Shown: piece by piece, positions 1 to 4,452 of the stretch
How the letters are laid out: every line of letters begins with the position of its first letter
Numbering within the stretch: position 1 is the first letter of the stretch
Program-made: the position numbers and the translations under genes
Origin: Methylophilales bacterium
GTDB taxonomy: Bacteria > Pseudomonadota > Gammaproteobacteria > Burkholderiales > Methylophilaceae
Assembly (NCBI GenBank): GCA_013205275.1
Contig: JABMNG010000123.1
Location: 1-6,672 of the forward strand
DNA: 6,672 nucleotides
Direction: 5' to 3'
The notes under the pieces: generated by a model
Databases searched by the model: none
What the model saw: only the letters and a program-made list of their open reading frames with translations
What the model was told of the DNA's origin: nothing

Positions 1-696
1 AAATTCTTGAACCTTAAAAGTATTGGTAGATTCGGATAGTTTATTTATTAAGTTAGAATTAGTAATTGCCAGTCCGGTTAAGGGGCTTTTAATCTTCTCT
101 GGGAAGGTCCCTCCACCTGAAAACCATATAGTATTTATTGGTAACTGATTGTTTTGTTCTCTTTTTTTATTTACAGGATCGTTATGAAGAAACATCTGCA
201 ACTCATTAATAAAACTATGCCATTTAAGTGCATCCTGCCCGTATGGTAAAAACTTTCTCTCTTCAATTTGATTAATCTCTCCAGGAAAGTACGTCGCTAT
301 ATTAATATTTTTACTTGACTGAAAAAAGAGCTTATTACTTTCAACAAAAAATGATTGGTGATTATTTGAAAAATTTTTATTTAATTTATTACATAGATCC
401 TCTAAATCAATTTTTAAAATATCATTCTCAATATTTTTTTCAAATCGATAGTGATCTTTCTGTAATGAAAAGTAACAGGGGGTTGCCTTTAAAATAAAAT
501 TACTGGGGTCAGATTTTTTCTTAAACGACTCAATGGCAGCAACAGGAAAATCCATTTGCTTTCTAATCCCAAAATCCTCACATACAAGGGTTTCGTAGGA
601 TGCCACCTTAAAGGTTATATTTCCTTGAGAAACAATTTTCTCAAAGTCTGGATGATTAAAAATTGAATCTGAAGTTAACGTTAGATTTAGATTCAA
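1..696 (-). CDS. RpfE-like / COG4255 family conserved protein, C-terminus cut off by window edge
   Basis: The minus-strand frame is open from a TTG at 696 to the window edge and gives 232 residues with no stop. I recognise it from the pattern in residues 157-196: LKWHSFINELQMFLH, then DPVN, QLPINTIWF and SGGG. This resembles the W-x-x-x-x-NEIQMLLHDHPVN...LPVNSLWxWGGG stretch of the uncharacterised RpfE/COG4255 family (databases sometimes call it a cofactor-independent phosphoglycerate mutase homologue). Its biochemical role is unknown to me, and the name RpfE comes from the Xanthomonas rpf region. The TTG start is chosen because MNLNLTL matches the usual MxLxLxxP-type N-terminus. The frame has a TAA at 702-700, and the next in-frame ATG is about 47 residues in. 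No Shine-Dalgarno is visible, so translation may be coupled to the mini-ORF ending 3 nt upstream. The gene lies downstream of the tRNAs with no clear promoter of its own. Confidence 0.75.
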   Translation of the reverse strand, partial: MNLNLTLTSDSIFNHPDFEKIVSQGNITFKVASYETLVCEDFGIRKQMDFPVAAIESFKKKSDPSNFILKATPCYFSLQKDHYRFEKNIENDILKIDLEDLCNKLNKNFSNNHQSFFVESNKLFFQSSKNINIATYFPGEINQIEERKFLPYGQDALKWHSFINELQMFLHNDPVNKKREQNNQLPINTIWFSGGGTFPEKIKSPLTGLAITNSNLINKLSESTNTFKVQEF

Positions 697-699
697 TGG

Positions 700-835
700 T
701 TAGTTAGAGATTGTAATGAATAATAAAATAAAATATAACAACGCAAAGAAAGCAACGAGTAAAAAAACATAATGGTAATGTTTTATGTATCTGTTGCAAG
801 GTAAGTTTAATTTCTTTTAATTCTTTATTGTCCAT
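700..835 (-). pseudogene. frameshifted mini-gene for a single-pass membrane peptide (about 44 residues)
   Basis: I do not recognise this gene. From the ATG at 835 the frame reads MDNKELKEIKLTLQQIHK, a charged amphipathic start. It then continues to a TAA at 706-704 as a less convincing Cys/Phe-rich tail (43 residues in all). If one A of the AAAA run at 784-781 is skipped, the frame becomes HYHYVFLLVAFFALLYF and then a further hydrophobic stretch ending ITISN, with its TAA at 702-700. That is a well-formed transmembrane helix. The second frame has no ATG, GTG or TTG start of its own. The combined product would be 44 residues: a short cytoplasmic head and one membrane span. There is no Shine-Dalgarno, and the start is only 9 nt from the tRNA-Leu 3' end. 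It could be a decayed gene, a base error in the sequence, or non-coding sequence that happens to look like protein. Confidence 0.4.
761..784 (-). terminator. weak terminator-like hairpin downstream of tRNA-Leu
   Basis: On the minus strand AAAACAT (784-778) can pair with ATGTTTT (770-764) around a 7-nt loop, and the T run continues to 761, giving seven consecutive T. The stem has only one G-C pair, so it would be unstable. In such AT-rich sequence it could arise by chance. It overlaps the mini-ORF and its apparent frameshift site. If it works, it would end the tRNA transcript about 60 nt after tRNA-Leu. Confidence 0.2.
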
Positions 836-844
836 TCATTAAAT

Positions 845-931
845 TGGTGCCCGGGGCCGGAATCGAACCGGCACGACCGCGAAGTCGAGGGATTTTAAGT
901 CCCTTGTGTCTACCAGTTTCACCACCCGGGC
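845..931 (-). tRNA. tRNA-Leu (anticodon UAA)
   Basis: This 87-nt gene folds as a class II tRNA. The acceptor stem GCCCGGG/CCCGGGC pairs perfectly, with discriminator A and an encoded CCA (847-845). The anticodon stem AGGGA/TCCCT encloses CTTAAAA, which gives anticodon UAA. A long variable arm (CGAC/GTCG stem) marks it as a Leu tRNA, and the T arm is GCCGG-TTCGATT-CCGGC. It is third in the Gly-Cys-Leu cluster, the position of leuZ, also Leu(UAA), after pgsA in E. coli. It reads UUA and probably UUG codons. Confidence 0.97.
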
Positions 932-945
932 ATAACCTGTATTTT

Positions 946-970
946 ATCATTACTTTCATAAAGTAATGAT
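946..970 (-). repeat. perfect 11-bp inverted repeat in the tRNA-Cys/tRNA-Leu spacer
   Basis: ATCATTACTTT (970-960 on the minus strand) is the exact reverse complement of AAAGTAATGAT (956-946), with a 3-nt ATG loop between them. It fills most of the 41-nt spacer and begins 2 nt after the CCA of tRNA-Cys. On the minus strand it is followed by AAAAT rather than a T run, so it is not a forward terminator. On the plus strand it is followed by TTTT. As RNA it would form a stable A/U-rich hairpin between the two tRNAs. I infer a role in processing or folding of the precursor, but none is demonstrated. Confidence 0.6.
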
Positions 971-972
971 TT

Positions 973-1046
973 TGGAGGCGCGTGCCGGAATCGAACCGGC
1001 GTCTACGGCTTTGCAGGCCGCTGCATAACCACTTTGCTAACGCGCC
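973..1046 (-). tRNA. tRNA-Cys (anticodon GCA)
   Basis: This is a 74-nt gene with acceptor stem GGCGCGT pairing with ACGCGCC, discriminator U and an encoded CCA (975-973). The anticodon loop CTGCAAA gives GCA, and the D arm is short, as in Cys tRNAs. It is the middle gene of the cluster and occupies the place of cysT in E. coli. Its T arm (GCCGG-TTCGATT-CCGGC) is identical over 17 nt to that of the neighbouring tRNA-Leu. It reads UGU and UGC codons. Confidence 0.97.
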
Positions 1047-1055
1047 ATATCTACC

Positions 1056-1090
1056 TAAACAAAAGGGGGAGACAATATTGACTCCCCCTT
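1056..1090 (-). terminator. terminator-like hairpin between tRNA-Gly and tRNA-Cys
   Basis: On the minus strand AAGGGGGAG (1090-1082) pairs perfectly with CTCCCCCTT (1071-1063) around a 10-nt loop, and TTGTTT follows, so the sequence reads CTCCCCCTTTTGTTT. That is the layout of an intrinsic terminator with a slightly broken U tract. The loop core CAATATTG is itself a palindrome. It lies within a tRNA cluster, where a full stop would silence tRNA-Cys and tRNA-Leu. Only about 10 nt remain before tRNA-Cys, which leaves no room for a separate promoter after it. It may be a partial attenuator or an RNA-processing stem. Confidence 0.55.
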
Positions 1091-1102
1091 GCTTATATTA
1101 TC

Positions 1103-1178
1103 TGGAGCGGGAAACGAGGTTCGAACTCGCGACCTATACCTTGGCAAGGTATCGCTCTACCAGCTGAGCTATTCCCGC
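1103..1178 (-). tRNA. tRNA-Gly (anticodon GCC)
   Basis: This is a 76-nt gene with acceptor stem GCGGGAA/TTCCCGC, D arm GCTCAGCTGGTAGAGC, anticodon stem ATACC/GGTAT around TTGCCAA (anticodon GCC), and T arm GCGAG-TTCGAAC-CTCGT with one G-U pair. The discriminator is U and CCA is encoded (1105-1103). It is the first tRNA of the cluster, 65 nt after the pgsA stop, where E. coli has glyW. A strong promoter ends 13 nt upstream, so its 5' leader would be very short. It reads GGU and GGC codons. Confidence 0.97.
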
Positions 1179-1191
1179 ATACGAAGGCAGT

Positions 1192-1219
1192 ATTTTATCG
1201 ATTTTTACATCCGTGTCAA
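1192..1219 (-). promoter_or_regulatory. sigma70-type promoter for the tRNA Gly-Cys-Leu cluster
   Basis: On the minus strand there is an exact -35 consensus TTGACA (1219-1214), a 16-nt spacer and a -10 of TAAAAT (1197-1192), which matches TATAAT at 5 of 6 positions. Initiation would fall near 1186-1184, six to eight bases before the tRNA-Gly 5' end at 1178. The stretch after the -10 (ACTGCC) is richer in G/C than its surroundings, as in many stable-RNA promoters under growth-rate or stringent control; that control is inferred. The promoter lies 24 nt after the pgsA stop, and no terminator for pgsA is visible before it. Confidence 0.75.
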
Positions 1220-1243
1220 TCAAGAACATTGAGCACAAGGTTA

Positions 1244-1813
1244 TTAATGCCTATTTCTAATGATCTTCATCGCTTCCTTAATGTAATAGAACATCGATAA
1301 GATAGTTAAAAGTGCTGCGATGTAAATTAAGAGTTCACCTATTAATGCAATCGGTATAAATAGAATATTATGATCATACAAAAGAAACGGAATCGCAATC
1401 ATCTGAAACGTTGTTTTTAATTTACCAATGAAAGCAACAGCAATGCTTCCAGGCTTACCAACAGTAGCCATCCACTCTCTAAGAGCACTTACGGCAAACT
1501 CCCTTCCGATAATAACCAGACCAATTAGTACATCAAGCCTTCCAAGATCAATCAGAATTAACAATGAAGCGATTATTATCAATTTATCGGCAACTGGATC
1601 AAAAAAAGCTCCGAAGGTAGATGTTTGATTTAATTTTCTTGCAAGGTAGCCGTCAAGCCAATCAGTTATGGCTGCAATCACAAATACTATAGTTGCAACA
1701 AGATTTTGAAGTTCAATTGACAGAAGGTTTTCTGGGATGTAAAAAATTAGGACTAAGCACGGGATTAATACAATCCTAAACATAGTTAATGTATTTGGTA
1801 TGTTATATGTCAT
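1244..1813 (-). CDS. pgsA: CDP-diacylglycerol--glycerol-3-phosphate 3-phosphatidyltransferase
   Basis: This inner-membrane enzyme makes phosphatidylglycerol phosphate from CDP-diacylglycerol and glycerol-3-phosphate, the committed step to phosphatidylglycerol and cardiolipin. The product has 189 residues (E. coli PgsA has about 182). The CDP-alcohol phosphotransferase signature D-G-x2-A-R-x8-G-x3-D-x3-D is complete: D54, G55, A58, R59, G68, D72, D76, with D51 just before. The N-terminus NIPNTLTMFRI and the stretch GREFAVSALREW (103-114) are typical of PgsA. Hydrophobic segments lie near residues 12-30, 37-50, 78-105, 130-147 and 150-177. The ATG start is 14 nt after the uvrC stop, with no clear Shine-Dalgarno. 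The gene ends with tandem TAA TAA. The uvrC-pgsA-tRNA order is the same as in E. coli. Confidence 0.96.
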   Translation of the reverse strand: MTYNIPNTLTMFRIVLIPCLVLIFYIPENLLSIELQNLVATIVFVIAAITDWLDGYLARKLNQTSTFGAFFDPVADKLIIIASLLILIDLGRLDVLIGLVIIGREFAVSALREWMATVGKPGSIAVAFIGKLKTTFQMIAIPFLLYDHNILFIPIALIGELLIYIAALLTILSMFYYIKEAMKIIRNRH

Positions 1814-1827
1814 TTAATATAGCTCAG

Positions 1828-3627
1828 CTAGTGAAAATAATTGTAAATCTTTTCTGCGAGCTGGGTATCAATTCCCTCAACTGTAATTAATTCGTCAATA
1901 TTAGCCTTTTTAATGCCTTCAAGGCCACCAAAATATGCAAGTAAGCTTTTTCTTTTTTTTGATCCGATTCCTTCAATATCCTCAACCGATGAAGAAAGGC
2001 GAGTTTTCGCTCTTCGGGCTCTATGTCCAGCAATTGCAAACCTGTGTGCTTCATCTCTTATTTGTTGTATCAAATGAAACCCAAGGTTTGTTTCGTCAAT
2101 ATTGCTGAGTACTTTATTGTTGCCCATTATGAGCTTTTCTTTGCCTGCTTTTCTTTCCACGCCTTTTGAAACACCGACTAGAAAAGTATCTTCCATACCA
2201 ATTTCATCAATAACCTCTTTGGCAATACTGAATTGTCCTTTACCACCATCAATTAATATTAAGTCTGGCTTTAATGCATCCTCACTGACCATCTTTGTAT
2301 ATCGGCGAGTTAAAACATCTCTCATGGCTGCATAGTCATCACCTGGAGTAATATTTTTAATATTGTATCTTCGATAGTCTTTATTCTGCATGCTAAATTT
2401 ATCATAAACAACGCAGGAGGCTACTGTATTCTCCCCCATTGTATGGCTGATATCAAAGCATTCAATGCGGTTTATAGTCCTAGAAAAAGGAAGTAATTTA
2501 TTAAGCTCTGCGTGTCGAGCTGCTTGATTAGATTTTAATGCATTTTTTTGCTGCGCAGCGATCTCGGCATTTTTTTTTGCCATGGAGAGCCAGTTTCTTT
2601 TATCTCCAATAATCCTAGATATTATCTTAACCTCAGGAAAGCTTTTGAGCTGGAAAAAATTTTTAATTAAATCTTTATCAACTTTTTCTTCGATGACGAT
2701 AACTGGTGGTGGAATATTATTGTCGTAATATTGCGTAAGAAATGTCTCAATAATATTTATTTCCACTGATTGGTTGTGGTTTTTTGGAAAAAAACTTTTA
2801 TCCCCAAGATGCCGCCCTGCTCTTATCATAACGACATTAATACAAACAAGGCCAGACGAGACCGATGAGGCAATTACGTCAGCATCATCCTCACTAAAGT
2901 CACTCACAAATTGTTTGAGCCTAATCTGCCTGAGGCTCTGTATTCTGTCCCTATAAGTTGCTGCTTTCTCATAATCGTGTGCCTCAGAATACTCATTCAT
3001 TTTGTTCGACAAGTTTTTAATTACCTCATTATCTTTACCATTTAAAAAAAGTACGGCTTGTTTAGTATCATTTTTGTAATCCAACTCAGTTATTAAGCCA
3101 ACGCATGGTGCTGTGCACCTCTTAATTTGGTGTTCAAGACAGGGTCTGGTCCTATTTTTAAAGATTGAATTCTCGCAGGTTCTGAGCATAAAGACTTTTT
3201 GAAGTAAGTGAATGCTCTCTCGAACAGCGTTTGTATTTGGGAATGGTCCAAAATATTGAGAATCATTTCTTTGAATGCCCCTATGAAATTTAATTCTCGG
3301 ATACTGATCGCCAGTGACAGCTAAGTAAGGGTATGACTTGTCATCTCGGAAAATAACATTATAACGTGGCATAAATTTCTTAATTAAATTATTCTCAAGA
3401 ATTAATGCTTCTGCTTCAGTATTAGTGATGGTAATTTCAATATGGTCTATATTGCCTACCATAATTTTAGTCCGCGGACTTTCATGGGTCCTAGAGAGAT
3501 ATGAAGTGACTCTTTTTTTTAAATTCTTTGCTTTACCAATATATATAACTTCTTGACTGGAATTTATCATTCGATAAACTCCTGGCAAACTAGGAAAATT
3601 ACTTACAAGACTTTTAAGATCTTTCAC
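1828..3627 (-). CDS. uvrC: excinuclease ABC subunit C (UvrC)
   Basis: UvrC makes the two incisions either side of DNA damage in nucleotide excision repair, working with UvrA and UvrB. The 599-residue product is full length (E. coli has 610). The N-terminal GIY-YIG nuclease shows GVY (16-18), YIG (29-31) and the probable catalytic glutamate E78 in LENNLIKK. Four cysteines, C151, C163, C171 and C175, match the reported UvrC iron-sulfur ligands. A UVR domain that binds UvrB lies at about 203-238 (SEAHDYEKAATYRDRI). The RNase-H-like nuclease has D392 (ECFDISH), the PGDDYAAM motif (428-435), D460 (LILIDGGKGQ) and H528. Two helix-hairpin-helix units finish the protein (about 545-599). The start is GTG at 3627: a stop lies two codons upstream in the same frame, and an AGG is 8 nt before it. 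It follows the tautomerase by 3 nt. Confidence 0.98.
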   Translation of the reverse strand: MKDLKSLVSNFPSLPGVYRMINSSQEVIYIGKAKNLKKRVTSYLSRTHESPRTKIMVGNIDHIEITITNTEAEALILENNLIKKFMPRYNVIFRDDKSYPYLAVTGDQYPRIKFHRGIQRNDSQYFGPFPNTNAVRESIHLLQKVFMLRTCENSIFKNRTRPCLEHQIKRCTAPCVGLITELDYKNDTKQAVLFLNGKDNEVIKNLSNKMNEYSEAHDYEKAATYRDRIQSLRQIRLKQFVSDFSEDDADVIASSVSSGLVCINVVMIRAGRHLGDKSFFPKNHNQSVEINIIETFLTQYYDNNIPPPVIVIEEKVDKDLIKNFFQLKSFPEVKIISRIIGDKRNWLSMAKKNAEIAAQQKNALKSNQAARHAELNKLLPFSRTINRIECFDISHTMGENTVASCVVYDKFSMQNKDYRRYNIKNITPGDDYAAMRDVLTRRYTKMVSEDALKPDLILIDGGKGQFSIAKEVIDEIGMEDTFLVGVSKGVERKAGKEKLIMGNNKVLSNIDETNLGFHLIQQIRDEAHRFAIAGHRARRAKTRLSSSVEDIEGIGSKKRKSLLAYFGGLEGIKKANIDELITVEGIDTQLAEKIYNYFH

Positions 3628-3630
3628 TGA

Positions 3631-3810
3631 CTAGCCTAGCAAATTTCCCCCAATCGACCAATTTTCAGACTTAACCTCATCAAAAACTATGTATGTATAT
3701 GAAGGAGGTTTATTAGCAACTCTTTGCATTAAATCTGTTATCTCTTTAGCAATTTCTTGCTTCTGATTTTGGTTTAAATTTCCAGCAAGCTTGATATTAA
3801 TATAAGGCAT
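3631..3810 (-). CDS. 4-oxalocrotonate tautomerase-like small protein
   Basis: This 59-residue protein belongs to the tautomerase superfamily, whose members use an N-terminal proline, exposed after Met removal, as general base. MPYINIKLAG at the start and the ENWSIGG motif near the C-terminus are the family marks. The start at 3810 is preferred over the in-frame ATG at 3828, because the earlier start would bury the proline and the 3810 ATG has a GGAG seven bases upstream. Numbering Pro as 1, the arginines of classical 4-oxalocrotonate tautomerase at 11 and 39 are absent (Leu11, Tyr39), and Trp50 replaces Phe50. It is therefore unlikely to be an aromatic-degradation enzyme, and its substrate is unknown. 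The ATG is 1 nt after the glycosylase stop, and its own stop is 3 nt before uvrC, so it is probably translated in a coupled way. Confidence 0.88.
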   Translation of the reverse strand: MPYINIKLAGNLNQNQKQEIAKEITDLMQRVANKPPSYTYIVFDEVKSENWSIGGNLLG

Positions 3811-3821
3811 TTTAGATCTCC
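3811..3821 (-). promoter_or_regulatory. ribosome binding site that fixes the tautomerase start
   Basis: GGAG (3821-3818) lies 7 nt before the ATG at 3810, inside the last codons of the glycosylase gene (ATG GAG ATC TAA). It is the clearest Shine-Dalgarno in the window. It supports the start that leaves proline as residue 2, rather than the ATG six codons earlier. Its position suggests ribosomes ending the glycosylase can restart on the tautomerase. Confidence 0.75.
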
Positions 3822-4441
3822 ATTTCATTTTTGATTAGTAAAAAAACATCTTGAAACATTTTTTCTGTCAGTCTTTTTGTTTGTGTGTTGTAACGACTAC
3901 AGTGATAACTATTATATAAAATTAATCCATTTGGAAGGATATGTCGACCACTATGAGAGAATTTATATTTATTTTTTTGGCAGCCAAATGTTATTAATAA
4001 TGCATTATGCGCTACCATTCCTAACGCAAGCACTATTGAATTATTTGGCAAATTACTCACCTCATTCTTAAGGAATGAGTTGCAATTTTTTACTTCATTT
4101 AGTGTTGGTTTATTTTCCGGTGGAAGGCATTTAACTGCATTGGTGATTCTACAATTTTTTAGTATAAGGCCATCATTAGGTGATACTGACGTCGACTTAC
4201 TTGCAAGTCCAAATTTAAACAATGTCTTATAGAGCAATAGACCTGCATAATCGCCTGTAAATGGTCTCCCCGTATTGTTTGCACCATGCATTCCTGGAGC
4301 TAGCCCGACTATTAGGAGCGCTGGATTTTTATCTCCAAAACTTGGTATAGGCTTACAGAAATAACTTGGGTACCTTTTTTTGGTTTGGATAAGGAAGTTA
4401 TTTAATCGACTACATTTTTTACAATTGATATTGTATTCCAT
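3812..4441 (-). CDS. family 5 (UDGb-type) uracil-DNA glycosylase
   Basis: This enzyme would remove uracil, and probably other deaminated bases, from DNA to start base excision repair. The 209-residue product has the family's active-site motif GLAPGMHGANNTGRPFTGD (46-64) and the second motif HCSRYNTQT (180-188). Aspartate D64 in FTGD is, from memory, the residue implicated in catalysis in family 5. C7, C10, C105 and C120 (CKKC, then AVKC...NC) match the 4Fe-4S ligands of family 4/5 glycosylases. Families 4 and 5 look alike; the long GxAPGxHGxNxTGRxFTGD motif favours family 5. The ATG at 4441 is 11 nt after acnB and has no clear Shine-Dalgarno, so it is probably read by coupling or from the acnB transcript. 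It lies in an operon with uvrC, a second repair gene. Confidence 0.93.
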   Translation of the reverse strand: MEYNINCKKCSRLNNFLIQTKKRYPSYFCKPIPSFGDKNPALLIVGLAPGMHGANNTGRPFTGDYAGLLLYKTLFKFGLASKSTSVSPNDGLILKNCRITNAVKCLPPENKPTLNEVKNCNSFLKNEVSNLPNNSIVLALGMVAHNALLITFGCQKNKYKFSHSGRHILPNGLILYNSYHCSRYNTQTKRLTEKMFQDVFLLIKNEMEI

Positions 4442-4452
4442 ACCATAATCTA

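Noticed and set aside
315..497. Plus-strand open frame of 60 codons
   Set aside because: It lies inside the minus-strand RpfE-like gene, has no recognisable motif, and its composition (Tyr/Phe/Asn-rich) is what AT-rich antisense sequence gives.
982..1167. Plus-strand open frame of 61 codons over the tRNA region
   Set aside because: It is the antisense of tRNA-Cys and tRNA-Gly. The ESNRR and ERETRFELA runs are typical false proteins read from tRNA complements.
1816..1830. Short palindrome TAGCTGAGCTA at the uvrC stop, before pgsA
   Set aside because: It has only five pairs with a one-base centre and no T tract. A hairpin with such a loop is not feasible, and chance is the simplest explanation.
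1428..2335. Plus-strand open frames opposite pgsA and uvrC
   Set aside because: They are shadows of strongly conserved minus-strand genes and show no family motif.
3811..3828. ATG at 3828 as the start of the tautomerase
   Set aside because: It would add six residues before the catalytic proline and lacks the GGAG that precedes the ATG at 3810.
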